Below are positions 1-12,535 of a DNA stretch of 64,000 bases, piece by piece (within the stretch, counting starts at the first letter, position 1; each line of letters starts with the position of its first letter). The stretch lies in NCBI GenBank assembly GCA_025200525.1, contig CM045761.1, positions 138,014,223-138,078,222 on the forward strand, read 5' to 3'. This stretch comes from Camellia lanceoleosa. Its lineage: Eukaryota; Streptophyta; Magnoliopsida; Ericales; Theaceae. Position numbers and translations under genes: made by a program. The notes under the pieces are model-generated. The model made no database searches and was not told where the DNA came from. It worked only from the letters and a program-made list of their open reading frames with translations.

Positions 1-724
1 CCAAAATACTGAATTCAAAAAATTAAAACCAAACACTGAAACTTTTTAAAATTGTGTACTACAAACTCTTATCACACATGTCTCTCTATAGAATAATGAT
101 TAAAAATTATTTTAGTTTCTATCTCAAAAATTAGTTATAGAGTCAAAGAAAATGTGTAGGTCTTAAAATTTTAAAGTAAAAATTTTATATTAGAATTTGT
201 TCAAATGTAATTATCTTAATATTTATAAAAAAAAAATGCATTGATTGATAAAAAAACACCATAAACATTAAGATTATTACTATTATTTTTATAATATTGA
301 GTTATTAAAATATGAGGTATTATAGCTTAAATCAAGAATTGTTGGAAAAAAATAAATTTCACTCAAACTAGATTTTTCAAGCTAATTTTTAATATTTAAT
401 CCAATATTGAACCTCCCAAACTAGCTCATATCAGTCGAGAACCAATAAAGATAATTTTTAATGATTAAGTAAAGGCCACATTAGCATAAATATTAAGTCA
501 AATAGCTTGTAAGTCACTTCTAATAATTAGTCCAACACCAAAAGTCAATCGTAATTCATTTTTACGTAAGAATTGGGGTGAAATACCAATAAATTTCAAA
601 TAGTTATCTTATGAACTGTTTGATCCTTTTATTATTATTATTTTTTATTTTTTTTTTTATGAGATTTTATTCTAGCGTGAATTATATAAAAGGCCAAGCA
701 TAGATGCGCTTGTGTTATGTGCTG
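1..724. other. AT-rich intergenic flank, no gene seen
   Basis: Very AT-rich DNA with short homopolymer runs. No reading frame with coding character and no clear terminal inverted repeat was seen. Confidence 0.6.
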
Positions 725-1385
725 AGGGACAAATGTGAGTTTTCTCATAATGTTGAAATTACTAAACGTAACATTTCAAAAAAAATTCTTAGTGTACTTT
801 TTTCAAACGTAACACTCCAATGTAACATTATAAAAGTAATATTCCAATGTTGCACACTAAAAAGATTCTTAGTATACTTTTTCTCAAACGTAACAAAGTA
901 ATATTCCAAAAAAAAAGAAAAAAATTTTAAATATACTTTTTCCAAACGTAAGATTCCAATCAATGTAACACACAAAAGCTTCTGAGTGTATTTTTCTCAA
1001 ACGTAACACTCCAAAATGTAACACTTTAATGTAACATACTAAAAAAACTCATTAGTGTAATTTTTTCAAACGTAACAATGTAACATTTCAAAAAAATTTC
1101 TTAGTGTATTTTTTCTAAACATAACATTCTAATCAATGTAACACACAAAAACTCATTAATGTACTTTTCTCAAACATAACACTCCAAAATGTAACACTTC
1201 AATGTAACATACTAAAACACTCTTTAGTATATTTTTCTTAAACGTAACAATGTAACATTTCAAAAAAATTCCTTAATGTATTTTTCTCAAACATAACATT
1301 CCAATTAATTTAACACACAAAAACTCTTTAGTGTACTTTTTTTCAAATGTAACACTCTAATTTATATTCCAATGCAACACCAGAA
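725..1385. repeat. Degenerate tandem repeat with AAACGTAACA core
   Basis: The phrases CAAACGTAACA, CAATGTAACA and TTAGTGTACTTTTT recur again and again, spaced roughly 50-110 bp apart, with point changes and small indels. Short open frames on both strands here (704-901 and 745-975) are repeat translations, not genes. The block may be the interior of an old foldback element, but no boundary was found. Confidence 0.7.
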
Positions 1386-2012
1386 AATCACATTAACAGA
1401 ATTGTAGATTTCTACGCTCGATAACTAATATTTCAGCCATCAATCTCCCCAAGAAGATTCTTCCACATCTCACATTCCATTCGCATCTCAAAGACGAATC
1501 AGAAAATTAGAAAAATAGATCATAAATGGGCATTCACTTAAACTCAAATGGTATCAAATCAAATAAATACAACTTTTCAAAACAAAAATGATTGATTGGT
1601 TCGCAAAAAAACTCTTACGACTAAATGGATCAATATTCTCCCATATGGGATTCACAAGTAAATTTTCCTAAGAGTTATGACATACTACAATTTACAATTC
1701 TAAGTACACAAATTTTTAGGTTTTACAAAATAATAAAAAATTAGTATATTAAAAAATATAATTTACAACTATCGTATGGTAAATTAGAATTACAAAACTT
1801 GTAAAATGAAATGTATTTGTATTTTATCGTAAATATACTTTTTGAAATTTATTCTTTAACTTTTACCAATTAAATTATGACATGTAATTTTTTATTAAGA
1901 ACTTAGAACACATAATTAATGACATCAGAATAAAAATATTCTCTTGTGTGTAATTCTGATAAAAATGAATAAAATATAATTGGTTATAAATTATTTTTAC
2001 TATAATTTAAAT
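1386..2012. other. AT-rich sequence, no gene seen
   Basis: No coding, RNA or transposon signal could be supported. The segmental duplication begins at about 2013. Confidence 0.5.
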
Positions 2013-2420
2013 AAATTTTATATTATTATTTAATTTTAAAATTAATTTTTAATTATTTATTTATACCCATGCATAGCACACGTAATATGTTAGTTTAAAT
2101 ATAATCAAAAAGCCTCTATATAGTTTTGAACTAAAGTGTTACTGTTAGTTTTTCCTTCCAAACTAATGGAATATGTATTACACACACCATTTTTTAGAGT
2201 TTGCTTGGCTTTATGAAAAATTAAAGTGAAATTAAGGCCTGGTTTGGCATGTCTTAAAAAAGACAAAAAGTCTACTTAAAAAATTAAAAAGTTATTACTA
2301 TTCACCAAAAAAAATTAAAAAATTAAGTTTACACATAATTAAATTTCAGACAACTCTGACGTCCCACAGGCGGAGCTAACGTTTTGGAAAAATTGCACTT
2401 ATTTAGATACACAAATAACA

Positions 2421-2752
2421 TGGTGCTGTTCGGCCCGAGGGGGCCCATCACGGGTCCCGTTTTAATAATTTAAACCGTTCAATATGTAGAACTCGTCGAG
2501 TACTATGTGCGTGTAAAAAATCACGCTGATCGGATATCAGTAATTATATGATCAAATCAGTTAAAATTTATAAAATGGATGATGTTATAGTTAACGGTTG
2601 AAAAAAACTAATTCAATCAAATAGTTATCGATATCTGATCAACATGATTTTTTATAAACATATAATACTCGACGAGTTGTACATATTGAACGGTTTTGAT
2701 TAGCTAAATGGGACCCATGGCGGGCCCCCACGGGCTGAACAACACCTCCAAT
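2421..2752. mobile_element. Long-hairpin MITE (CTCGTCGAGTACT family)
   Basis: The two halves form one long inverted repeat: CTCGTCGAGTACTATGTG on the left is mirrored by an ACTCGACGAGTT block on the right, and the outer arms contain GGGCCC-rich blocks. The family recurs at 3417-3812, 9126-9480, 27497-27820, 28487-28882, 38135-38475 and 57112-57510. No coding capacity. The transposase superfamily is not identifiable from the ends. Confidence 0.75.
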
Positions 2753-3416
2753 TCAATGCCCTAAAAGCAGGGAATCATATCCCAACCTACACTCTGCACA
2801 CGCTGTCCTGAATTCATCCCACCGTACCACCTATTCCATCCCAATCTTCTCCTATGCACTAATTTATATAATTTTTTAATACACATTTTTTCATAAAAAG
2901 TTAAAAAGTTATTCCAAACAACCATTTTTTTTTCTCAACTTTTATTCTAAAGTCAAAAAGTACACTTATTTAGGACACTACAAACAACTCCTTAAAACAA
3001 AAAGGCAATTTTACCTAATTTTCTCCAAACCTAAAATGAGATTAATATGCTAATTAAAATAAAAAAAAATAACATAAAATATTATAAAGAATTTATCTAA
3101 AATATAAATATAATTAAGAATTGATTTAAAATATAATAAAATTAATAATAAACAAGAATTGATCTAACATATAATTAAATTGAAATTAGATTAACATGAT
3201 AAGAACTATAATAAATAATTAAGAATTTACAATTAATTATAATTTAATTGAATTAATGATAGGTATTATAAATTATGTGTATTAAGGAGGAGAGAGAAAG
3301 AAATAAAAAAAATATATAAGATTTGAGAATATTATATTTATTTCATATTTATAATTAATAATGATTATGAAAACTTTCTGACCACATTTAATTATAAAGA
3401 ATAAAATATTTGGACG

Positions 3417-3812
3417 CAGTTTGCCTCCAATCCGAAATTGGATTGGACAGTATTGTTTGGCTTGTGGGGGCCCACCACAAGTTTTGTTTTAATAGTTTGA
3501 ATCGTTCAATATGTAGAACTCGTCGAGTACTATATGTCTGTAAAAAATCACGTTGATCGGATATCGATATTTATGTAATCAAATTAGTTTTATATAAAAA
3601 AAAAATAGACCGTGAACAAATTAACGGTTAACAAAAAACTGATTAATAAGATAGCTATTGATATCAGATTAACGTGATTTTTTACAAGCATATAGTACTC
3701 GACGAGTTTTACATATTAAATAATTCAAATTATCAAAATAACACTTATAATGAGTCTTTTTAAACTAAATAATACTGTCTAATCCGATCTCGGACTAAAA
3801 ACAATCTACTCC
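3417..3812. mobile_element. Long-hairpin MITE, near full length
   Basis: Same family as 2421-2752, with better preserved ends: GGATTGGACAGTATTGTTTG on the left and, inverted, AATAATACTGTCTAATCC on the right. The CTCGTCGAGTACTATATG block is present in both arms. Confidence 0.75.
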
Positions 3813-5952
3813 CAATACTTTTGGGTCAAACTGTAATAGGATAAACGTAGTTTACTCCAAAAAAATATAAGAGTGGAGTCATTGTATTCCAAGCGAGATT
3901 TACGTACAGTGGACGAAAAGCTGTTCGACAATGACAATGTTGTATGACTGTAATCATTAACATAGAAATACACATATGTAACAAAAAATAAAGTCACATC
4001 CCTAAGATGATGACCTCGTTAACATTGAGATGAAATGTCAAAAATTACAGGACCACGTGAAGAGTCACATTTGCAACGTGATGTCCAAATACTAGTACTA
4101 GGGTACTGATTCTGATTCTTCTTCACCACTCTCTGAGTGATGTTTTGAGAAATTAATAAAAAATTAATTTTTTAATTTTTTAATTTTTTTACTAATTTTT
4201 TTAATAAAAAATTGAGTTATTTTAAATAAAAAAATTAACTTTTTTTTTTACTAAAAAGTTAAAAAGTCAAAAAAAACTGAGCCAAAGTCGAGACAACTTT
4301 GCGTTCCATTTTTACACAACCAGACAATGACATAGTTTGAATTGACTACATATGTTTTAAATGGACACACGTTAACAAATGTTTGGAGAGACAAAGTAAA
4401 GTCCTGCGCTGTGTATGTACAATGGGGAGTGTTTGGGAAGTTAGATTGAAGGCAATAATGAATTTGGGATGTGTGAGTAGGGGTGGTCATGTCTTTAAAA
4501 ATTTTTAAAAATTTGTATGTTATACTAATAATTAGTAAAATAATTTTAAATTAGATTACTTGGTACCCTTAAAATTTTAGTAGTTGGTATCTTTAAATTA
4601 TTTATATTACAACTGTTAAAAATAATTTTTAAATTAAGTTTTATCAAATATTAATCTATTTTATTTGTTTTCTGTATTATTTGTTATATTTCTATATTGT
4701 TTAAAGTTATTTGTATTATTTTATTTGTTACTATGTTTACATGTCATTTATGTTTTTGTTTCTTCTTTTATAGATCACATTTTAATTTATTTAAGCATCT
4801 TATTTTGCATTTATTCTTGTTTGTTCATTATCTAGAAATAGGAATATTGTCTAGAAATAAATATTATCTACTTCAACATGACATTCTTAAAATAAGTTAA
4901 TAAAACTTAATACTGCTTATCATACAGATTATTATTATACTCATAAAAATATATTTTTTCAATTATATAATTTTTTTTAAAACTAAACTGCATAATAAGA
5001 TGAAAGATGATTTTGTAACAAATTACTTGATCATATTTATTGAGAAAAATATTAATTAACGCTTTAATGTCAAGTTTATCATAGATGTTTATATATATAT
5101 ATAATAAAAAGTGACGATTATAATATTTTTAAATAGTTAATTTTACTAGACAGAAACATAATATTAGTTAATATTTTGTTAAGTTAATGTACATTATAAA
5201 TATGACCAATTATATTTTTGTTCTCAATTATGTTGACAAAAAATTTCCAATTAATAGTAATATTATTCTCTCTTTTTTATGCTGGTATAAATCAAAATTT
5301 AAAATTTTATAATAATTTTTTTTTGATGAAAAGTTACAATGTTTTTATCCCCCCAAAATTGAAATCCTTGATTGAGGCTAAATAGTTAATAAAGACAAAA
5401 TAGACTAAAATAGTTAATAAGACAAAATATCACATCTAAATCATAATCATTTAAGATTTTCTCTCACAATCATCAAATCAACTAAATAACAACCAACTAT
5501 CGTCTCAAGCACAACTTTTTTAGTAAGATTAAAATCACTAAAAAATCAAAAGTAAACTAAAATAACTTACTTTCAAATGAGGTCAATAATTCATTAGTAG
5601 CTATCACAATGAAATTTTACGTTATGGATGGGTTATGTGTCTAGTTAGGGGAGGGTTTATAATAATTCATTTTGTCCTAGTATTATATTGGAGGTGACGG
5701 ATTGGGGCAGGTGTAGAGTAGAAGACGGGACGAGTTTATTTTGTAAGTTGAATAATGAGAATTTTAATGAAAATTTTAGATAATACAGTATATTACGTTT
5801 AATGATTTATATTTAATAATAATTATATGATATAAGATAAAAAAAAAATAAATGAGTGAAAATTAATATAAAGTATAATATTTTAGTATTTTAATTTTAT
5901 TATAATAAAAAAAATTAAATTATATATATAAATATAAGTAATAAATATTATC
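3813..5952. other. AT-rich intergenic DNA within copy 1, no gene seen
   Basis: Short open frames (3806-3997, 4251-4490, 4697-4900) are low complexity and lack recognisable domains. Although 4697-4900 recurs almost unchanged in copy 2 at 32867-33070, the flanking non-coding DNA is equally conserved, so this gives no evidence of selection. Confidence 0.55.
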
Positions 5953-6535
5953 GAGGCAATGTTGTGGTAAAGCGGGGCGGAGAGAAGCAAAACTCATCCC
6001 TGTCCCACTTCTGAATAGGGGCAAAGAAAATCTATGCGTAACAGGGTGGAAGAAAATGACCATCCTATTTACCACTAAACACAAAAATAATAGCTCTAAT
6101 ATTTATTTATTAATGTGAGTTTATTTCAGAGTGTTTGGTGTAATAGTTTACTTAAATTTTCTCACACAATGTTTGGATTTGACTCTCCATAGCTACTTAG
6201 TAGATTAAAACATATACTATTATTATAATATATATATATATAGAGAGAGAGGCAGTGTTCGAGTCAAATAGGCAGGAGAAGCAAAACTTATTCCTACCCC
6301 AATTCCTAATCGGAGTGGAAAAAATCCATGCAGAATGAGACCAGAGAAAATGACCATCATATTTATCACTAAACACAAAAATAACAGTTCTAACATTTAT
6401 TTATCAATGTGAGTTTATTACTGCGTGTTTGGTGTAATAGTTTACTTAAATTTTCTCACAAATGTTTGGATTTGACTCTCCATGGCTACTTAGTAAGATT
6501 AAAACATATAAATATATATACTATTATTATAAAAA
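5953..6535 (+). repeat. Two-unit direct repeat of about 290 bp
   Basis: Unit 1 (about 5953-6238) and unit 2 (about 6249-6535) share the order GAGGCA, GAAGCAAAACT, AAAATGACCATC, CTAAACACAAAAATAA, GTTTGGTGTAATAGTTTACT and GGATTTGACTCTCCAT. The same pair is in copy 2 at about 34128-34706, so it predates the large duplication. Confidence 0.85.
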
Positions 6536-6955
6536 AAATTATTTTAGTTTCATTACTTTTGTATTATATACTATTTTAGTTGAAAAATTAAATTGTAAAT
6601 GAAAATTAAATTTATCAAAAAAATTACATCAAATTAAATAATTATAGTTCAACAACACATACTTATAAAAAAAACCTAACAAACTCAACAATCACCAGAT
6701 CTTTATCACAGCAAAAAATAGGTTAAACACAAAGAAATAAACAATTAAATACAATCTAATAATTATAAAAATAATAATATTTGTCATTAATAATTTTTGA
6801 ATCACTTATCTTCTGAATTAAAATATATGAGTAGTGACAGAGAAAAAATTTCAAGGCAGAAGAAGCACATATTAATCACAACACTGGAAAAAAAAAAAAA
6901 AAAAAAAAACCCCACAATAAGCAAGAATGAGATACTATTAAATGTACACACACAT

Positions 6956-7606
6956 AGGCCCGGCCCTGAGATTTTCGGGGCCCAAAGTCAATAATCAATT
7001 AATAAATTTTTGGGGCTCTTCATTTTTTTTTTTCATTGAATGAAAAAAAAATGAAGATAAAAGACAAAATTTGTGTCAAAATTACAAAAAATACTTAGTA
7101 TTACATTACAACAATTAATAAGTGTCGTTTGATCCTCGCTCTTCTTGCATTTTTAGAAGCAAATAAATTAATCATACTTGTATGATCTATTTTTTTGCAA
7201 AATCATTTTCAATGAATAACAATGCTAATTATTTTAAATGGGTCTTTCAATTTTTTAATAGGTCAATTTATTTTAAGTTAGTTTGGGTCTTCCTTAATTT
7301 TTTTTTTTAGATTTAAAATATACCTAATATATTACAATAAACTATAATAGGAGGACCCTTTTTTGGGTCTATTTTTAATAGATTACAATGTTAATTTTTT
7401 TGAATGGGCCTTTTATTTTTTTAATGGGTCAATTTATTTTAAGTTAATTTGTATTTTCTCTTTAATTTTTTTTTAAACTTAAAACATACCTAATATATTA
7501 CACTATACCACAATAAAAGAGACCCCTTTTTTAGATTTATTTTAAGAGGCCCTAAGCCATGGCCTTGTTGGCCAATGCCCAGGGCCGACACTTATGTGCA
7601 ATTAAT
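6956..7606. mobile_element. Non-autonomous DNA element, present in copies 1 and 2, absent from copy 3
   Basis: The ends carry an inverted CGGCCCTG motif, with GGCCCGGCCCTGAG on the left and CCCAGGGCCGACAC on the right. At the matching site in copy 3 (near 55000) the sequence runs straight from an ACACACAT/AT repeat to TTATGTGCAATT. The copy 2 version is at about 35115-35741, with a damaged left end. No coding capacity. Superfamily and exact TSD are not certain. Confidence 0.65.
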
Positions 7607-8011
7607 GAGATTCAATATTATAATTATGATTAGAATTACATCAACTTAGCTTATAAATCTGCAATCAACAACTCAATTGAATCTACTATTAATAATAATA
7701 TCAACTCAACTAAAAAAGCCTCATAATGGAGAGAAACAATCAACTAAACAAATTACTTAATGAGAAAGAAATGATCAATTGATTTAATTTTTACCATTGA
7801 TTTCCTAGTTAAAAGTACACAAGAAAGGCCCAAAAAATATAATGGAACACTTCTAAAATTTTAAATATATAAAGAAACATTACGTGATTTAAGGAAAGAT
7901 ACTATTATAATTTTATAAAAGATAGATAAGATATCAATTACATGTATAAGAGTAATAATATAAATATTCGAAACTTAGGGGACGGGTGAACCCCTAATAC
8001 TATACTCCCAT

Positions 8012-8690
8012 GTAGGGATGTAAGAAAAATAGCAAAAAATTAACCAAACCGATTGAATCGAATCAAACTGGCTATATTTGGTCTGTTTTTTTAACAAGAA
8101 TCGGTCTGTGCGGTTTTTAAATTTAAATTTTTTCGCTTTTCGATTCGGCATCGGTTTAAGCACCTTGTGCACCGATCTAAACTGAAACTGACCGATTCAA
8201 CATATATTGTATTTATAATATATATATATATAATCTAATAATCTAATGATATTAATAAGTATAATAAATTATTAACCTTAATTAATTAACCTTATCATCT
8301 TTATAATCTAAATTTGTAAACTCTTATTATATATAATCTTAACTCTAACTCGTTATTCTTGAAACCTAGTATTTTTATTTATTTTTTTTTTGTTAATTTA
8401 GGAATTAAAAAGTATGTATTAAATGGATAGATTGGATATGTTTGAAATAGTAGACAAATAACTAATTTAATATTTTTATATAGAGTAATGATTATATTTA
8501 AAAGTGGCTCAATTTTAAAAAATTCTAAACCGATTAAACCGCATTAAATCGAACTGTTTCAATTGGTTCGGTTTGGTGCGGTTTAATGTGAGAAGCGGTC
8601 TGTATCGGTGTTCAAAATAATAAAACTGATATTATCAGTTTGGTTAATTTTTTATCTAAATACCAATCGTACCGAACTGATTACATTCCT
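8012..8690. mobile_element. hAT-like non-autonomous element with 8-bp TSD
   Basis: The termini GTAGGGATGTAA and TTACATTCCT are inverted, and the element is flanked by the direct repeat ACTCCCAT (8004-8011 and 8691-8698). Copy 3 has an uninterrupted site (ACTCCTAT near 55420), so this is an insertion. An 8-bp TSD fits the hAT superfamily. The interior is AT-rich and non-coding; the reverse open frame 7975-8172 spans its edge and is spurious. The copy 2 equivalent is 37007-37689. Confidence 0.85.
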
Positions 8691-9125
8691 ACTCCCATAG
8701 ATTGGGAAAATTATTTTTTGTACTTGGGAAATGCTGATCTTGTGCTCTAACTTAGTTTTTCTTTAGTTGAAATAATAGAATTCACTATTTTTTTTATCTC
8801 ATTTTAAGGAATAATTGAACACTTATCCTTCAATAAATAGTGAAACAATCCAAGACTTTGCCTAGTCAACCATTGTCCGATTCAATTTTTCAAAATGGAA
8901 AAATTGCCCTTCAGTGGAGGGTTGAAAATTTATTTTTAAATTAATGATAAATATTATAAAAAGTAAAAAGTAAAAAATAAAATGATATTTTTATTTATTT
9001 ATGTATTTGTAATTAATTTTTGAAAGTTTATATAACAAGTAATTTCCCTTTTTAAAAACAATTACTTCGGTAATGTGTGTATTACTTCATGTAGTAAAAT
9101 AATGAGAATGACTTTTTTTCAGTCC

Positions 9126-9480
9126 AATTATGAATTAGAGGGTATTATTGAACTTATGGAAGCTCACTATGAGCCCCGTTTTGATAATCTGAATCGTTCA
9201 ATATGTAGAATTCATTGAGTACTATATGCCTGCAAAACATTACATTGATCGAATATCGATAGTTATGTGGTCAAATCAGTTTTGTATAAAAAAAAATGGA
9301 CGGTGAAAAATAAACAGCTTATAAAAATCTGATTTGATCACATAGTTATCGATATCTGATTAATGTAATTTTTAACGGATATATAATACTCAATAATTTT
9401 TATATATTGAATGATTTAAATTATTGAAACAAGATTTTTGGTGAACCCCCACAAGTCTAATAATACCTTTTAATCTAATT
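9126..9480. mobile_element. Long-hairpin MITE (CTCGTCGAGTACT family)
   Basis: More diverged member of the hairpin family described at 2421-2752. The two arms are inverted around about 9300 and carry the TCGATAGTTATGT and ATAGTTATCGATATC blocks. The copy 2 equivalent is at 38135-38475. Confidence 0.65.
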
Positions 9481-9510
9481 ACTGATGGGAGGGAAGTCAT
9501 TACTAAAATA

Positions 9511-10240
9511 ATTTCCTAATCTGCTGTCAGTTATTCAACAAAGTGACGCTGATTATAGTCAAATCAAAGCAAGATAGTCTTCATTACAACCCAAATAAAA
9601 GTGAGTGATAGGTTGTATTTGGTAGAGTTTTGTAAATATAATTTGAGAGTATAAGTTGTATTTTGAGTTTGTGAGTTTTGAAATTATAATTTGAGTGGAA
9701 AAATTTTATTTGGTGAAAGAATTTTGAAAATAGTTTTGAATTGAGTGGAGAATTTTTGATGTAATATATGATATTTGATACAAAAACTTACAACTCATAA
9801 TTAAATATATAACGCAAAATTCTATTAAAGCACATAAAAAAATTTAAAAATTCGAAAAATATTTTTTTCGAATATATAAAAATTAACATACGTCAAATGT
9901 AAACAAAAAAAAAAATTGTATTATATCGGTCAACCGATTGAACAATAGGTGGAACGTTGGGTGAAACGACCAGTTAGGTAAAATTTTAAAAAGATATAAA
10001 ATTGAAACGCCTGAAATAAGAGTTTTTTATAAAATTTTCTCTTAATTGTGAAAGTACAATTTGACAGTAGGAACTAAACATAAAGTCAGAATATGCAGGT
10101 AGAATTAAGCCGTAGTGTTTGATTTATGTTGTAAAATGTTGTTGATTACTTGTCCTAATCTGCTTTCAGTTATTCAACAAAGTGGATGTTGAGTATAGTC
10201 AAATCAAAGCAAGACAGTCTTTCGTTACAACCCAAATTAT
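9511..10240 (+). repeat. Local direct duplication bracketing a GGTTGT-type MITE
   Basis: The block CTAATCTGCT...GTTATTCAACAAAGTG...AGTCAAATCAAAGCAAGA...ACAACCCAAAT occurs at about 9511-9596 and again at about 10156-10236. Between them lies a MITE-like sequence starting GGTTGTATTTGGTAGAG at 9611. Copy 3 has only one such block (57712-57790), so the doubling happened after copy 3 split off and before copies 1 and 2 separated. Confidence 0.7.
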
Positions 10241-10442
10241 GGTGGTGTTTCACTTGTGTCTTAAAATGTTATGGATTGCACTTTTGTCTTTATTTCTTTT
10301 GAATGGAAAAAATAAAAAAAAAATAAAAAAAAATAAATGTTGTTGATTACTTGTCCAAACATTGCCTACGTATTTATTGGGAATGTTTGAAAAGAAAACA
10401 TTTTAGGGGAAGTATCTCATCAGTTGAGAAAAAACAATTATA

Positions 10443-11282
10443 GGTAGCGTTTAGTAAAAAATTTTAAATATGATTTGAGATTAAAGTTATATTTTTAATT
10501 TATGATTTTTGAAATTATGATTTGAATGTAAAAAATTTGTTTAGTTATGAGTTTTGAATTAAGTTTTGAGTTGAGTGTTGAATTGAGTTTTTAATGTTTT
10601 ATGTAATATATAAAATAAGAAAATTTGTTTGGTTATGAATTTTAAAAAGAATTTTTAAAACTTAATTCAAATAGTTATAACTCATAACCAAACACATTAT
10701 TCAAAACTCTATTGAAAATTTTGATTAACACTCATAAGCAAACTCTTTTTAAAATTCAATTAAAAAAATTAATTATTAACAGAAAATAACATTAACCAAT
10801 TTTTAAATTAAAAATATTGCAAAGGCAATAATTTTTTTTTTTCAAAATAAATATTCAATTACTGATTTCAAATAACTTTTGATTGTATATTTGGTTCGAA
10901 TTTTTCAATTAAAATATTCTTTAATATTTTTAATTTTCGTTTTCAACAGAAAATTAGTCTGCAATAGCACAAACACATGTATGTATGTATGAAAGAGTTA
11001 CCATTTTTTTTATAAAAAAAAAAATTGATCAGAAGGGTCAATCGCCGACATCTGGGAGGATGTCCGGAGGGATGACCGGTAAACTCAAAAAATTCAAAAA
11101 CTGTATGAAAAGGTGAGAGCTTTGCGTTGGAAGTTTGTTTTGGAATGAGGTCTACCAAACGTAAAACAAAAATATGTTTTGAAATGTATGGTGAAATTAA
11201 TTTTTGAAAACCATATCGAAACGGTTTGTTCACGTAAAAGGGGGGGGGGAATTGTGATTAGAAAGTTATACCAAACACAACC
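10443..11282. mobile_element. PIF/Harbinger-like non-autonomous element with ATA TSD
   Basis: The left end GGTAGCGTTTAGTA and the right end ATACCAAACACAACC are imperfect inverted repeats. The flanks are ATA on both sides (10440-10442 and 11283-11285), and copy 3 is uninterrupted at that point (near 57928). A 3-bp duplication and a GGTT(G) terminus fit a Tourist/PIF-like element. The interior has an ATGTCCGG/ATGACCGG core shared with the elements at 42978 and 45513. The reverse open frame 10943-11233 is not a gene. The copy 2 equivalent is 39426-40270. Confidence 0.75.
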
Positions 11283-11758
11283 ATAATTTTTTTTATGAAT
11301 TTTTATATTTTTTTGACATCCATTGGAATGTAATTACCTCAACATTTTAAACAAAAAATTATAAAATTAATTATTTTTATATATTTTTCTTTAAAAAAAT
11401 TAAAAAATCACTAAAAAATTAATTTTCAAATCAACCCTTAGCATGTATTCAAATGTTAATTATTTACAAACCCCCTTAGCTATTGCCTGTTGTAGTAACT
11501 TTTCACCCATTTTCATTCCCATCAATTTTTATTTACTTATTTATTTTCCAGAACCTATCATCCATCTGGATGTTGAATAATTTTGAAATTTACAAGTTTT
11601 CTAAATTATATGGCTGCTGCTTTATTGACTGGTAAACCAAAGAAGCTAGATTCTCACTACTCTTTCAAAAGTGACTATAAAGTTGAAGAATGATGATGTA
11701 ATTTGCATGAAGTCACTGGACCTCTCACATGAAGTCACTTTCTTGTAATTTAAGAAAA

Positions 11759-11813
11759 GTGTTTAATTATTGTTTTTTTTTTTTTTTTTTTTTGAACTCG
11801 TGTTTAATTATTG
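11759..11813 (-). mobile_element. Minimal retroposed poly-A tail with 14-bp TSD
   Basis: A run of 21 T plus GAACTC lies between two exact copies of GTGTTTAATTATTG (11759-11772 and 11800-11813). Read on the reverse strand this is a few bases followed by a poly-A tail, flanked by a long target duplication. That is the form left by extreme 5' truncation of a non-LTR retroposon (LINE or SINE). In copy 2 the T run has grown to 48 (40902-40949). Confidence 0.65.
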
Positions 11814-11929
11814 TTTGAAAACAAAAAGAGATATTGATATGGTCAAGTAGTTTAGATATGAACTACTTCTCACTCATCATGAGATGTGAGTGGGAAGTTA
11901 AGAATTATTAATATTTTATTAGTTTTAAT

Positions 11930-12229
11930 AAAGGTTCGTCTATGGTGTGTTTATTTGTAAGAGTGTATATCATATACATTTTTATTATAAAATGTCTAAT
12001 TAAATCATAAAATTTTGTAATATTAAGTATAAAATATATAATTTCATCACAAATTAGTGTTACAAAAAATATCATAATTAAGTCACAAACTTTTGTTATA
12101 TTAACCAGAAAATTATGACGTTTTGTTATATCAATTTGTGGCGAGATTATGCATTTTATGGTTAATATTAAGTAATTTTGTGACGAGGTACATATGGTGT
12201 GCACCCACAAAGAGTGCAGCCTATAGCAT
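11930..12229. mobile_element. Foldback MITE with TATGGTGTG termini
   Basis: CTATGGTGTG near 11940 and ATATGGTGTGCACCC near 12193 bracket an interior full of TTGTGACGAGA, TTTTGTAATATTAAG and similar phrases that pair with one another. It is related to the cleaner foldback at 52085-52441. The reverse open frame 11908-12210 reads through it and recurs in copy 2 (41064-41366) only because the DNA is duplicated. Confidence 0.55.
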
Positions 12230-12238
12230 TGTCCTTTA

Positions 12239-12368
12239 GGGTACTATTATGGTGTGCAACTTACGCATTACACTTACGCCTTTCTGTTTGCAGTCCTGCT
12301 TTTGTTTTCACCTTCCATTTACACTTTTTGTGTAAATAGCACATGGTGTGCAACCTTAAGAAAAGTCC
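12239..12368. mobile_element. 130-bp insertion private to copy 1, 9-bp TSD
   Basis: Flanked by TGTCCTTTA on both sides (12230-12238 and 12369-12377). Copy 2 has a single TGTCCTTTA at 41388-41396 and no insert. A 9-bp duplication is typical of Mutator-like elements. The insert starts GGGTACTATTATGGTGTGCA and contains two direct GGTGTGCAAC motifs; clear terminal inverted repeats are not visible. Confidence 0.8.
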
Positions 12369-12535
12369 TGTCCTTTAATAAGATGAGAAAAGTACTTGTA
12401 AATTTATAAAAAGTGTTTAAAAATATATCAAAAATTTTCAAGATCCGTTGTGCTTTTGTATCTTGTTAACCTTAATAATAATCTAATGAGTTGTTGTTAA
12501 CTTAAATTATTAGAATTTAGAGTAATGATATATAA

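Larger units (their letters stand above)
2013..12535 (+). repeat. Segmental duplication, copy 1
   Basis: This 10.5-kb segment is repeated in the same orientation at 27086-41552. Base-by-base reading shows long identical runs with scattered single-base differences. The longer length of copy 2 is explained by private insertions at 28952-29241, 29300-32118, 35807-36648 and 40428-40568. Copy 1 has one private insertion at 12239-12368. It contains no recognisable host gene, only nested transposons. It ends where the retrotransposon LTR starts. Confidence 0.95.

Noticed and set aside
4697..4900. 67-residue frame conserved in copy 2 at 32867-33070
   Set aside because: Flanking non-coding DNA is equally conserved, and the product is a Phe/Leu/His-rich translation of T-rich DNA.
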